Assembly: GCF_011009015.1 (NCBI RefSeq)
Contig: NZ_CP048878.1
Location: forward strand, 4,804,354-4,868,353
Origin: Spartinivicinus ruber
GTDB taxonomy: Bacteria > Pseudomonadota > Gammaproteobacteria > Pseudomonadales > Zooshikellaceae
Direction of reading: 5' to 3'
DNA length: 64,000 nucleotides
The notes under the pieces are model-generated. The model did no database searches. It saw only the letters and a list, made by a program, of their open reading frames with translations, and was not told the origin of the DNA. Each line of letters begins with the position of its first letter. Position 1 is the stretch's first letter. Below are positions 39,254 through 49,700 of the stretch, piece by piece. The position numbers and the translations under genes were made by a program.

Positions 39254-40297
39254 CTACTGACTTATAGAAACTGCACTCCCTTTTTGCAGTTTGACTGACA
39301 TCGCTATACGCTCTGCTGCAACTAAAGGAAGCTCACCTACAACTGTAATCAAAAACTCACCTTGCTCAAATGCCAACACTTTAGTAAAAGCAGTAATCGC
39401 ACCTTCTCGCGTGATGACTGATATTGCATTAGTTGGTTTTGCTTCAACAAAAATAGAAAACCCTGCTAACCCATCAGTATACATTAGTGACTCAACCGCC
39501 TTTTTAGTAACAGGACTATGCTGTTGATCTCGACGAAATAACTCAAACCCAGAGGGAACCCAGTTAACGTACCAGCTTTCGTTATCACTAGGACTAGCAT
39601 TAGTTTTATCGTAAGCCTTAGATACAATGACTTTTTCAGATTTCACTTCACCCTTTAATGAAGTAACCAGTTTGGTTTCAGGTATTTCATGACCAATTTC
39701 AAGAGAAGTAAACTGAAGCCGCTCTAGCATTTCGCCTTTGTGGTTAAGCAAAACCAGTTTAAGCAGTAAGGATGAAGCCTCATCCAGCCAGATTTGGTAG
39801 CCATAGCGATACTTATCCTTTGGTTTCACTAACAATATAATTGCTTCACGATCAGCTACTCGGCCTTTACCGGCTATCTCTAAACTGTAATGCTCAGCTA
39901 ACTTACCGGGGTTATCACTTAGCATCCTACCAAAAGCAAGTGAGGAGTCACCACGATCAAAGCGAATCACTTCATTATCAGCATTAATACAAACTACCTT
40001 ACTGCCATCTCGAACCACTTCCCGTTTAGGTCCATCCAGAAAAACGAGTCGCTCTCTTTCCTGACCATCTGCCACAGAGTGACTAATAGCAACACTATTT
40101 AAGCCTTGGCTATGCTGATAAATAAATTGGCCTTCATAGTTTAGTTCACGAAAGGCCTTATTCATTCCTTTCAGCAACTGCACAGCTGCAAGGTCTGTTT
40201 CCGCTGAGATATGAGCACTTGAACCAATAAATAGTGAAAAAGCCAGTAACGAGGTAGCCCGACTCCAACTTCGCTTTTTCATACTACTGCGTCTCAA
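39254..40297 (-). CDS. mucB: Periplasmic sigma-E modulator RseB/MucB
   Basis: 347 residues: signal peptide (about 10–31), an N-terminal LolA-like domain (FRELNYEGQFIYQH, REVVRDG) and a C-terminal domain (NWVPSGFELFRRD…YTDGLAGFSIFVE). RseB binds the periplasmic part of the anti-sigma factor and lipids or lipopolysaccharide, protecting it from DegS/AlgW. It starts inside the end of mucA (14-base overlap), so the pair is coupled. Confidence 0.95.
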   Translation of the reverse strand: MRRSSMKKRSWSRATSLLAFSLFIGSSAHISAETDLAAVQLLKGMNKAFRELNYEGQFIYQHSQGLNSVAISHSVADGQERERLVFLDGPKREVVRDGSKVVCINADNEVIRFDRGDSSLAFGRMLSDNPGKLAEHYSLEIAGKGRVADREAIILLVKPKDKYRYGYQIWLDEASSLLLKLVLLNHKGEMLERLQFTSLEIGHEIPETKLVTSLKGEVKSEKVIVSKAYDKTNASPSDNESWYVNWVPSGFELFRRDQQHSPVTKKAVESLMYTDGLAGFSIFVEAKPTNAISVITREGAITAFTKVLAFEQGEFLITVVGELPLVAAERIAMSVKLQKGSAVSISQ

Positions 40298-40970
40298 ACT
40301 TATTTACCCGAGCGAAGGGTAAAATACCTTGACCATTAGTAAGGGCTGAGTGCTCAGCATGTTGCATCAAATAGGACTGAATACGTGTTTGAGTTGCCTG
40401 ATCAACTGCCTGAGGCTGAAGCAAACGAAGCGAGTTTGCAGGTGCTGTCTGGGTAGCTGCAACCGGTGCTGCACCTTCAGGATAAGAAGCTAGTTGTGAA
40501 AGTGGATTAGCTCCCGCACCAGCATATTTCGCATTGGTTTCAGCCGCTCGTTCCTGATCAGTAGTTGCAGCCAGCTGTTGTCCGGGCTGATTTACCTGTT
40601 CAGTTTGAAACACCTGTACACCTACAACCACAGCAAAGGCAACTGAAGCAGCAACAGCAACACTAGCTAAAGGTTGTAGCCAACGCCCCACAGCAGATTT
40701 TTCAGCTCCATTGCCAGAGCTAACTTGTAAAGCTGGCTCCTCCTTTATTGCGGTACTCACTGCTGAAGAAATATCAATAGCGGAAAACTGATGAGTTTCA
40801 TGCCGCATGGCCTCACCAATTAGGTGATATCGAAATGATGTTTGCCTAACGCCATCATCGTCTTGTGACTGTTTCAACAGCCGATGTATTTCTAGTTCAC
40901 TGGCCTCACCGTCGATGAATGCGGACAACGACTCGCACAAACGTTCATCTTGATTCATGAGGCACCTCAC
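40284..40970 (-). CDS. mucA: Anti-sigma factor RseA/MucA
   Basis: 228 residues. The N-terminal sigma-binding domain begins LCESLSAFIDGEASELEIHRLL; one membrane helix is at about 103–122; the rest is periplasmic, rich in Ala and Gln. RseA/MucA holds the sigma factor at the membrane until regulated proteolysis. The frame is intact, unlike mucA of mucoid clinical Pseudomonas isolates. Confidence 0.94.
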   Translation of the reverse strand: MRCLMNQDERLCESLSAFIDGEASELEIHRLLKQSQDDDGVRQTSFRYHLIGEAMRHETHQFSAIDISSAVSTAIKEEPALQVSSGNGAEKSAVGRWLQPLASVAVAASVAFAVVVGVQVFQTEQVNQPGQQLAATTDQERAAETNAKYAGAGANPLSQLASYPEGAAPVAATQTAPANSLRLLQPQAVDQATQTRIQSYLMQHAEHSALTNGQGILPFARVNKFETQ

Positions 40971-41062
40971 AAGAATGGCTATATTTTTGTCGCATTTTGT
41001 TCTCTTTCATGCCTAACTTTAAGTAGCTTAATTTCAATAATCCAATAACCTATTATCAAAAA

Positions 41063-41653
41063 TTAAGCCTGGTTTATTAATGGTCTGATCTGTTTATCAA
41101 TTGCTTCCCTGGCACGAAAAATACGTGACCGAACAGTACCTACTGGGCACTGCATAACTTCCGCAATTTCTTCATAACTCAGACCATCAAATTCGCGTAA
41201 TGTCACCGCTGTTCTCAGGTCATCAGGCAAGCCCGCAATTGCCTTATAAACCACTTTTTCTACTTCATCACGAAAAAGCCGATTTTCTGGTGACTCAATA
41301 TCCTTGAGGGGATTTTGCCCTTCAAAGTATTCAGCATCTTCAGTATCAACGTCAGTATCAGGTGGACGTCGCCCTTTAGACACTAAGTGATTCTTCGCTG
41401 TATTTATCGCAATTCGATACAGCCATGTATAAAATGCGCTGTCTCCTCTAAATTTATCAAGTGCCCGGTAAGCTTTGATAAACGCTTCTTGAGCAACATC
41501 CTGAACTTCCTGGTGGTCATGAATGTAACGACTAACCAGCCCCAGGATTTTGTGTTGGTATTTCATTACCAACATATCAAAAGCACGCTTATCCCCCTTT
41601 TGCACTCGCTCAACTAATCGTTGATCTGAGTCTTGCGCACTTACCATCGCCAC
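41063..41653 (-). CDS. algU: RNA polymerase sigma factor AlgU/RpoE
   Basis: 196 residues, ECF sigma factor. Region 2 contains RAFDMLVMKYQHKIL and AFIKAYRALDKFRGDSAFYTWLYRIAINTAKN; region 4 contains LREFDGLSYEEIAEVMQCPVGTVRSRIFRAREAI (split here by motifs). It directs envelope-stress genes and, in Pseudomonas, alginate. First gene of the cluster, preceded by a sigma-E-type promoter (41737–41763). Confidence 0.97.
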   Translation of the reverse strand: MAMVSAQDSDQRLVERVQKGDKRAFDMLVMKYQHKILGLVSRYIHDHQEVQDVAQEAFIKAYRALDKFRGDSAFYTWLYRIAINTAKNHLVSKGRRPPDTDVDTEDAEYFEGQNPLKDIESPENRLFRDEVEKVVYKAIAGLPDDLRTAVTLREFDGLSYEEIAEVMQCPVGTVRSRIFRAREAIDKQIRPLINQA

Positions 41654-42161
41654 CTCCCCAGTTCACTGGCTAAAGACTGCAGTTGCAACTGAAAGCCCTG
41701 TGGGAGTTGCCGAAGCATCACATTTTGTTCTGTTGTGTAGACCATACTCAATAACAAAAGTTCTCTGCTTTTTAGGATAAGTCATCTAACCATGCCACGC
41801 AGGATTTAATGAACCAACTCATCCAATTAACACTACTCAACTACCTTAAAACTGCTCAGTTATCTGCTTGACCACCTGCTGTTTACTTATTGGTCATTAT
41901 CTGCTTAGTTAAATCCAAATAACAACAGTTGCAGCCTTTTAATAGAAAACAACTTTCTATTTCCCGACGGATAATTGATTCACTCAATCGGCTTAAGTTC
42001 CTTTCAGAACTTCAAGTCCTTTCACAAAAACGATTGATTAGTACCACAATAGTTACGCTATCTAATTAACAGTTTTGATGTCGTTAACATGCTAGCTCCA
42101 GTGAAGGTAATGCAGTTATACTAGCGCTTTCGTTAAATGCCGATTGGTTAGCTCCCACCCT
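41654..42161. other. Divergent algU/nadB regulatory region
   Basis: 508 bp with no gene. It contains the sigma-E-type promoter of algU. A GAACTT at about 42006 on the plus strand lacks a matching -10 at the proper distance, so I do not call it. The nadB promoter is not resolved. Confidence 0.6.
41737..41763 (-). promoter_or_regulatory. Sigma-E-type promoter of algU
   Basis: On the minus strand, GAACTT (41763–41758) is separated by 16 bases from TCTAC (41741–41737), close to the family consensus GAACTT-N16-TCTGA. Transcription would start about 75–80 bases before the algU ATG. This indicates positive autoregulation, as known for rpoE and algU. Confidence 0.85.
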
Positions 42162-43772
42162 ATGAAAACAGCCCACCATTTTGATGTCCTCATTATTGGA
42201 AGCGGTGCAGCAGGTTTAACTCTAGCCCTTCACTTGGCTGAACAAGCCAGCGTTGCTGTATTAAGCAAAGCAGATCTTGCTGCTGGCTCAACTTACTGGG
42301 CTCAAGGTGGCGTTGCTGCAGTAATAGACAGCGACGATACCATAGAAGCGCATATTAACGATACTGAAAAGGCAGGGGCTGGACTGTGTCACCTAGATGC
42401 AGTGAAATACACTGTCAGTAATAGCCAAGAAAGCATTCAATGGCTTATTGATAGTGGTGTACCTTTTACCAAAGATAAAAAAAGCAATAATGGTTTCCAT
42501 CTAACCAAAGAAGGTGGGCATAGTCATCGAAGGGTTATCCATGCCGCCGATGCCACTGGTCAAGCAATTTTTGAAACTCTTATAAAAAAAGCCCAGACAC
42601 ATCCCAATATCACCTTACTCGATCAGCGGGTTGCTGTTGATTTAATCAATAGCAAAAAATTTGGCCAAGGCCACAACTGTTGTATAGGTGCATATGTACT
42701 CAACCTCAACACAGACCAAGTGGAATTATTTCAAGCAAAATTTACAGTACTTGCGACGGGGGGGGCCAGCAAAGTTTATCTGTACACCAGTAATCAGGAT
42801 GGGGCTTCTGGTGATGGCATTGCAATGGCTTGGCGAGCAGGTTGCCGAGTCGCTAATATGGAGTTCAATCAGTTTCACCCAACCTGTTTATTCCATCCCC
42901 ATGCAAAGTCTTTTTTAATTTCTGAAGCAGTACGAGGAGAAGGAGGTAAACTCCTGCTACCAAGTGGTGAGCGCTTTATGGATCAATTTGATCCCCGTGG
43001 TGAACTTGCTCCGCGAGATATTGTGGCGCGAGGCATCGACCATGAAATGAAACGCTTGGGCTTAGACTGTGTTTTTTTGGACATCAGTCATAAGTCAATC
43101 CGATTTATCGAGCAACACTTCCCAACCATATTACAACGTTGTGCCAGCTTTGGTATTGATATCACCAAAGACCCCATTCCAGTAGTGCCTGCAGCTCACT
43201 ACACCTGCGGTGGAGTCTTAGTCGACCAGTATGGCCAAACCGATGTTCCCAACCTTTATGCCATAGGTGAGTCCAGTTTTACTGGGTTACACGGCGCAAA
43301 CCGTTTAGCAAGCAACTCTCTGCTTGAGTGCATTGTTTATGGCCGCTCAGCCGCCGCAGATATTTTATTAAAACTACCCAATACCCAAACAACACCTGCG
43401 GTACCTGAATGGGATGAAAGCCAGGTGACAGACTCTGATGAGGACATCATTATTGCCCACAACTGGGAAGAGCTACGACGTTTTATGTGGGACTATGTGG
43501 GTATTGTTAGAACCAATAAACGCCTACAAAGAGCCAAGCACCGCATTGACCTATTACAACAAGAGATTTATGAATTTTATAGCAACTACAAAGTCAGTAA
43601 TGACTTAATTGAGTTGCGCAACTTGGCTGTAGTGGCAGACTTAATTATTCAGTCAGCATTGCAACGTAAAGAGAGCCGGGGATTACACTATACGCTTGAT
43701 TACCCAGAACAACTGCCCGTTGCCACTGACACGGTCTTAACCCCTGAAAGCTTTTTAGGAGCCAATTTTTAG
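42162..43772 (+). CDS. nadB: L-aspartate oxidase
   Basis: 536 residues from the ATG at 42162; an in-frame TTG at 42144 is possible. FAD-binding [11 protein letters not shown] near the N-terminus, [24 protein letters not shown]-like block ([16 protein letters not shown]), AAHYTCGGV and [15 protein letters not shown] are NadB/SdhA-family signatures. It oxidises aspartate to iminoaspartate for NAD synthesis. Divergent from algU as in Pseudomonas. Confidence 0.97.
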   Translation: MKTAHHFDVLIIGSGAAGLTLALHLAEQASVAVLSKADLAAGSTYWAQGGVAAVIDSDDTIEAHINDTEKAGAGLCHLDAVKYTVSNSQESIQWLIDSGVPFTKDKKSNNGFHLTKEGGHSHRRVIHAADATGQAIFETLIKKAQTHPNITLLDQRVAVDLINSKKFGQGHNCCIGAYVLNLNTDQVELFQAKFTVLATGGASKVYLYTSNQDGASGDGIAMAWRAGCRVANMEFNQFHPTCLFHPHAKSFLISEAVRGEGGKLLLPSGERFMDQFDPRGELAPRDIVARGIDHEMKRLGLDCVFLDISHKSIRFIEQHFPTILQRCASFGIDITKDPIPVVPAAHYTCGGVLVDQYGQTDVPNLYAIGESSFTGLHGANRLASNSLLECIVYGRSAAADILLKLPNTQTTPAVPEWDESQVTDSDEDIIIAHNWEELRRFMWDYVGIVRTNKRLQRAKHRIDLLQQEIYEFYSNYKVSNDLIELRNLAVVADLIIQSALQRKESRGLHYTLDYPEQLPVATDTVLTPESFLGANF

Positions 43773-43785
43773 TGCTGTTTAACGA

Positions 43786-44247
43786 TTAAAGAATGCTGTT
43801 ATCTGGCTCAGTAGCAAAATCATGGCTTAAAATTACCCGCAAGCGACGATAAGCATCTTTATCTACAGAGTCAGGTGTAATAACCAAAGAATGTCTTAGT
43901 AGTTTGCCCAGCTTAATTCGAACAATGGTTAAAGGAAGCGTGATAAAACAGTCATCTGCCAACTCTCCTTGAAAAGCGGTTTGGTTGTTCGCTATTAGTT
44001 GCCATTGAGTTAAATCTAGCCTTCTCAACTCAACAGTACTGCCCGGTAACCGTTTTAGCCCATATAAAAACAACTGATAGCAACCAACTCCTAATAACCC
44101 TCCAACCATTACTAACTTATACAACAGGTGAATATTGGCCAGCCAGCAAAGCAAAATGGCAAGTCCTGTATACAAGCAGACAATATACATGCATAAACTT
44201 TTTGAAGAGCCAACTGTTAAACTCAGCTGGCGAGCAGGATCTAGCAT
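43786..44247 (-). CDS. YgfX-like membrane protein
   Basis: 153 residues with two close membrane helices (about 20–35 and 40–58), then a soluble part. It overlaps the sdhE stop by one base (TAATG), the typical sdhE–ygfX (cptB–cptA) arrangement. In E. coli YgfX has been described as a toxin acting on division and cytoskeleton, and SdhE as flavinylation factor. Sequence similarity is weak, so the name rests mostly on position and topology. Confidence 0.7.
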   Translation of the reverse strand: MLDPARQLSLTVGSSKSLCMYIVCLYTGLAILLCWLANIHLLYKLVMVGGLLGVGCYQLFLYGLKRLPGSTVELRRLDLTQWQLIANNQTAFQGELADDCFITLPLTIVRIKLGKLLRHSLVITPDSVDKDAYRRLRVILSHDFATEPDNSIL

Positions 44248-44504
44248 TAGTCTCGGGGTTGCACCCGCTCCAGAATAATATTGACGATACGAGCCAAATC
44301 TGGATCGTCTGGACGGTTCTTTTGCATAAACCAGCCAAACATATCCTGATCCTCACAGCTCAGCAGTTTTTCATAGCGGGCTTTATCTTCCGGGCTCAGC
44401 TGCAGATAAGCTTCTTTTAAAAAAGGCACTAACAGTACATCCAGCTCCAACATACCACGCCGACTATGCCAAAATAACCGATTGAGTTCAGTTTGTGATT
44501 TCAT
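44247..44504 (-). CDS. sdhE: FAD assembly factor SdhE
   Basis: 85 residues. The RGMLE motif at 16–20 (RGxxE family motif) and the [10 protein letters not shown] segment identify SdhE/YgfY, which promotes covalent attachment of FAD to SdhA and FrdA. Cytoplasmic. Its neighbours nadB (a paralogue of SdhA but with non-covalent FAD) and ygfZ are conserved in gammaproteobacteria. Confidence 0.93.
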   Translation of the reverse strand: MKSQTELNRLFWHSRRGMLELDVLLVPFLKEAYLQLSPEDKARYEKLLSCEDQDMFGWFMQKNRPDDPDLARIVNIILERVQPRD

Positions 44505-44672
44505 AACAAGCCTCTACTACTTTGAGATAAGGGTATGTTTCCACCCCTCTGGCATTATAAGCGTCCTTCACAAATTACGCATTTATTGATAGTGATAATC
44601 TCAGTAATATGTCAGTCGCTTTCTCTTTTACCATTAACAATTTTATCATCAACAACAGGTTAAAAGTTCGAC

Positions 44673-45698
44673 ATGATAACCACATGGCAATCATTTCTTA
44701 TTAAACAAGGTGCAACCTTTGATGATCATCAATTGATAAGTTTTCAAAATACTTTCAAGCCAGCAAGTGCATCCCAACAATCGATCGTTAGTGACCTAGA
44801 GCCACTAGGTATTTTGCAGGTCACAGGAGAAGGCGCTGAGCAGTTTTTACAAGGACAGCTGACCTGTGATGTAAAAGCTCTGACTGTAAATACCCTAGCG
44901 TTGGGCGCATGCTGTAATAACAAAGGAAGAATGCTTGCCAACTTTTATATACACCGACTACCTGACCGTTTTTGGCTGATAATGGATCGTCACTTAGTCA
45001 ACCCAATGACTGATGAGCTAAAAAAATACTGTGCTTTTTTTAAGGCAGAAATGACTAATCTAACGGATCAATATGTAAAACTTGGCTTTTCAGGCCCAGC
45101 TATTTCCGAGCTTTTGAATAGCCAACAATTACCGATACCCGAAGCCGGAACAAGCCTGACTTTTGATAACCAAGTAATTTGCCAGCTACCCAATCAGCCT
45201 TTTTGTTATCAAGCTTGGCTAACCGAAGCAACTGCAATTAAGTTATGGGAAAACTTACCTAATGAGGTGAACCCAGCCAACTACAGCCAATGGCAATTAC
45301 AAGACATCCAGTCCGGATTAGCCTGGTTGAATAAAGAAACTCGCCTGGAATTTATTCCTCAACAATTTAATATGCAGGCAACTGGTGGCATAAGCTTTAA
45401 AAAGGGTTGCTATACAGGTCAAGAAATCGTTGCACGCATGCAATATTTAGGGAAACAAAAAAATCACCTGTATCGCATTCAATATCAAGCTGACCAGCCT
45501 ATTAAGAGCATGACCCCCCTGCGATCCCACTCACATACAGCAAGTGTTGGCCATTTAATTAATGACACCAAAGTAGCCGACAACCAATACCAAGCCCTAG
45601 CGGTATTGCAGGATAAAGCCGTTACTGCAAATGATTTATATTTTGCCAATCAGCCAAATGAAAAAGTGACATTACTGGATTTGCCCTATACTGTCTAA
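44673..45698 (+). CDS. ygfZ: tRNA-modifying/Fe–S maintenance protein YgfZ
   Basis: 341 residues, GcvT-like folate-binding fold. The conserved KGCYTGQEIVARMQYLG motif is at about 245–262, with the functional Cys. YgfZ needs folate and supports certain Fe–S enzymes, including the tRNA methylthiotransferase MiaB. It is divergent from sdhE by 168 bp. The gene is followed by a long inverted repeat (45712–45765). Confidence 0.93.
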   Translation: MITTWQSFLIKQGATFDDHQLISFQNTFKPASASQQSIVSDLEPLGILQVTGEGAEQFLQGQLTCDVKALTVNTLALGACCNNKGRMLANFYIHRLPDRFWLIMDRHLVNPMTDELKKYCAFFKAEMTNLTDQYVKLGFSGPAISELLNSQQLPIPEAGTSLTFDNQVICQLPNQPFCYQAWLTEATAIKLWENLPNEVNPANYSQWQLQDIQSGLAWLNKETRLEFIPQQFNMQATGGISFKKGCYTGQEIVARMQYLGKQKNHLYRIQYQADQPIKSMTPLRSHSHTASVGHLINDTKVADNQYQALAVLQDKAVTANDLYFANQPNEKVTLLDLPYTV

Positions 45699-45711
45699 AA
45701 AGATACTACGC

Positions 45712-45765
45712 CCCAGGCGAAAGGGGTCGCAATTCAATTAAGGTACGGCAACCTCTTTGCCTGGG
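45712..45765. repeat. Imperfect inverted repeat between ygfZ and HDOD gene
   Basis: CCCAGGCGAAAGGGGT (45712–45727) faces ACCTCTTTGCCTGGG (45751–45765) with one bulge and one mismatch and a 23-nt loop. It may end ygfZ transcription or shape the leader of the HDOD gene. No T-run follows. Confidence 0.55.
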
Positions 45766-45834
45766 AGCAATATTTCGTTCGCCAGATAAACGGACTATAT
45801 TATTCCCGGACTGATTAACTTGGGCAACTCCCTT

Positions 45835-46671
45835 ATGGCTAACCTGTCAGAAAAAATTGAAGAAGAGATTTTAACTGCTCTTAAAAACGATGAATTAAGT
45901 CTACCAACACTTCCAGAAGTAGCACTGAGAGTACGAGAAACAGCAGAAGACCCGGATGCAGGAGTTAACGAGCTAGCAAAGGTGATAAGCAATGATGCAG
46001 CAATTACCGCTCGCATCATAAAAATTGTCAACTCTCCGCTGATGCGCACCAGCCGCGAAATCGATAATATCCAAATGGCAGTTAACCGGCTGGGTATGAC
46101 CTACAGTGCCAACTTGGCAACTGGGCTGGCAATGGAGCAAATGTTCCAGGCTACTTCTGATGTTGTTGATAAAATGATGCGTGATGTATGGTCTAAAAGT
46201 ACTGAAGTAGCCGGCATCTGTAATGTGCTTTGCAGACACTATACTAAGCTACAGCCCGATCAAGCGATGCTAGCTGGTCTCATGCATAAAATTGGCGCAT
46301 TACCTGTACTGACTTATGTAGAAAATTTACCCAATATCCCCGATAGCATTACCTTGGCTCATGTAATTGAAAAAACTCACCCTAAACTGGGGACCAAAAT
46401 TCTTGAGGCCTGGGACTTTCCTAGCATGATAGCCAAAGTGCCAGAAGAATATATCAAGTTTGATCGCGATACTCCAAAAGTGGATTACGTTGATATTGTT
46501 ATGGTCGCCAATTTACAGAGTTTGGTCGGTACAGGCCATCCTTACACAGAAATGGACTGGAGTTCGATTAAAGCTTTTGAAAAACTAGGTTTAGATCCGA
46601 ATGTGGATATGAATGAAGCAGAAGACTTGAGTGATGAAATGGAAGCTGCCATGGCGCTATTATCACAGTAA
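45835..46671 (+). CDS. HDOD domain protein
   Basis: 278 residues from the ATG at 45835 (a TTG at 45820 is also open; neither has a clear ribosome-binding site). Nearly the entire protein is one HDOD domain: LPTLPEVALRVRETAEDPDAGVNELAKVISNDAAI (in shorter motifs: LPTLPEVAL, ISNDAAITARIIKIVNS), then QAMLAGLMHKIGAL and ILEAWDFP. HDOD proteins regulate motility, biofilm or stress signalling in several bacteria. Convergent with the giant kinase gene. Confidence 0.88.
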   Translation: MANLSEKIEEEILTALKNDELSLPTLPEVALRVRETAEDPDAGVNELAKVISNDAAITARIIKIVNSPLMRTSREIDNIQMAVNRLGMTYSANLATGLAMEQMFQATSDVVDKMMRDVWSKSTEVAGICNVLCRHYTKLQPDQAMLAGLMHKIGALPVLTYVENLPNIPDSITLAHVIEKTHPKLGTKILEAWDFPSMIAKVPEEYIKFDRDTPKVDYVDIVMVANLQSLVGTGHPYTEMDWSSIKAFEKLGLDPNVDMNEAEDLSDEMEAAMALLSQ

Positions 46672-46759
46672 TGTGTGACTCAACTAAATCATCCAAAAGC
46701 TCAATTTTTAGCCCCACATACACCAGGTGCTTCAGTATTAGGCACCTGGCGATGTGTAA

Positions 46760-49700
46760 TTAAGGAATATTATCTTCCACTAAATGTAACGCTTCATCAA
46801 AATCAAAATTATCTATTTTTTCACCAATTTGACCTAATAGCGTTGGATCAAGAGTCTTGGTTAAGTGGGGCATCAACTTCTGCCAAACAGCCATCACTTC
46901 CGTATCACCACTGGATAACATTTTCTTTAACTGGAATAATTCATCAGCAGAAGGCGCACCAGTACTGTCGTTTTCGCAATTGCTTTCTGTTGTGTCTACA
47001 GCAGTTTGTAACTCAGTAGCCGTCTCTTCTTCAGCAATGATAACACCTGGCAGCAGGCTAAGCTCTTCTGCTAAAGTTTGCGAATGAGATTTTAATTGAT
47101 TAAATACCTGCTCAGCCTGCTCAAACTGCTCTGCTTTAAGTAGCTTTTCTAGCGCTAAGCAACTGTCTTGTAATTCATTCGCTCCTATATTACCAGCAAC
47201 TCCTTTCATCGTGTGTGCCAGATAAAGGGCTTGCTCCCAATCTTGATTAGCTAGTGTTTCTGCTAATGACTGCAAATTAGCTGGCTGCTGATTAATAAAA
47301 TCCCTCAGGATCTTGCAGTATAAAGGCTGATTTTGCATTACTCTGGATAGACCAGCGGCTAAATCAATAGAGGATAACTGCTCTGGCCATTCCAGTTGAG
47401 GCTGACTGACTCTTTTATTACTAATAATGGGCTTGGTTTTTAACCACTTGGCAATCATTACACTCAATTCATCAGGATTTAATGGTTTTGCAATATGGTC
47501 GTTCATGCCAGCTGCCAAGCATTTTTCTCGATCTCTCCGCATCGCATGCGCCGTCATTGCTACAATAGGTAATTTATCAAATTGAGGCATGCTACGAATT
47601 TTTTCCGTAGCCTGAAAACCATCCATTTCTGGCATTTGAATATCCATAAATACCAGGCGAAAACTTTCTTGTTGAATTTTCTCTACAGCTTCTCGCCCAT
47701 TATTCGCAATAACCACATCTAAGCCTAATGCTAATAATAACTCCTGAGCAACCTGCTGATTAATTTCATTATCTTCCGCCAACAACACTTTAGCACCCAC
47801 CAACTGTGGAGCAATTTGAGTAAGCTGTTGACTACCTTTTAAGACTCTTGCACGGTACCAGCGATCACAGGTTCTTAAAACTGTTTCTAATAAAACCGAA
47901 GGACTAACAGGTTTAATTAAGAAACCATCCACGGCACCTTGTGCCTGTTGCATAATTTCTTCCCGCCCATAAGCCGTGACCATGACAATTGCTGGCACTT
48001 TAGCAAGCCCTTCCATTTGTTTGATATAAATTGAAGCATCGATGCCATCAGTATCTGGCATTCTCCAATCCATCAACACTAGCTCAAAGCAATCACCAGG
48101 GGTTTGGTTAGCTTGCTTAATAAACTCATAGGCTTCATTCGCAGAGCTTACAGCCTGGGGTCGTAGGCTAAAGGTTTCCAGCATATCTGTCAGTACAGTT
48201 TGCGAGGTTTCGTTATCATCTACAATCAGCACCCGAACTCCTTGCAACTCTTCGCTAAGCCTCTTTAACTGATCTTCTGAACGATGAATGCCCAGCTTAG
48301 CAGTAAATACAAACTCACTACCCTGCCCCATTTCACTAACAACTTTGATATCCCCACCCATCATGGCAACCAGTTTTTTACAAATGGCCAAGCCTAAGCC
48401 CGTGCCACCAAACTTACGGGTAGTTGATCCATCGACTTGAGAAAATGAGTCAAATAGTCGACTTAACTGACCATCACTGATACCTATTCCGGTATCTTTT
48501 ACTGAAAAAACCAACTCGACTTCTTCATCTCCTTTTGAGCGAACCTTGGCACTAACAGTCACTTGTCCTTTACGGGTAAATTTAATGGCATTATGGGTTA
48601 AATTAATTAATACCTGACCCAACCTCAGTGGATCACCAATTAACTGGCGTGGAACATCAGGCTCAATTTGATACACCACTTGAAGATTTTTCTCTTCTGC
48701 TTTAACGCCCATCATGCTCGACAAATTATCAAAGACTTCTTCCAAGTCGAAATTAATGGACTCCATGTCCATTTTGCCTGCCTCTATTTTTGAAAAATCG
48801 AGGATATCATTGATGATGCCTAATAAAGCATGAGAAGAAGACTTGATTTTACTGATATAGTCGTATTGTTTTTTACTTAATTCCGTTTGTAATGCCAGGT
48901 GGCTCATACCAATAATTGCATTCATTGGTGTGCGAATTTCATGGCTCATATTGGCTAAAAATTCACTTTTGGCTAAATTAGCTTGGTCTGCAGTTTCTTT
49001 CGCTTGCCTAAGGGCTTCTTCTGCTTGTTTTCGATCGGTAATATCCCGGCTGGACATGAAGACATAGCCTTCATCGTCATATTCCATAAAATTAGCTGTC
49101 ACTTCTACAGGATAAACAGAGTCATCTTTGCGCCGCCGCAAAGTTTCAAAGGTTCTGGGTTTACCACGAGTCAATACATTCCACAGTGACTCCCAGGCAC
49201 GTTGATTTAACTCTGGGTCAATATCAGTGACTTTTTTATTTAATAATTCTTCCTGTTCATAACCCAGTGAGCGACATAAAGCCATATTGACATAACGATG
49301 ACTGCCATCCTGGCGCACCCAAAGAATATCATCTGCAGAGTTATCCAGTGAAAACCGCGCTAATGATAATTCTTGTTGGCGGGTTAATTCTTCCGTGATA
49401 TCAACATGGGTACCCACAGCACGTAATGGTTCGTTTTTACGATTACGTTTAACTACCTTACCGCGGGTTTGAATTGTACTGTAACTGCCTTCTTGGCGAC
49501 GAACCCGGTAAGTACACTCAAAACTGTCATTTTGAGTAGCAAACATATGATCTAAAAATGCAGTAGTTTGTGCTTTATCATCTGGATGAATTAAATCTTC
49601 CCAAGCTTCTTTTGTACCTTCTATCGTATCAGGCTGATAACCTAGCATTCTGGCAAAGCGAGGGCTAAAATAAATTTTTCCTTGTGGAATATTCCAATCC

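Noticed and set aside
42006-42034. GAACTT on the plus strand before nadB as a second sigma-E promoter
   Set aside because: No TCTGA-like -10 lies 16–17 bases downstream.
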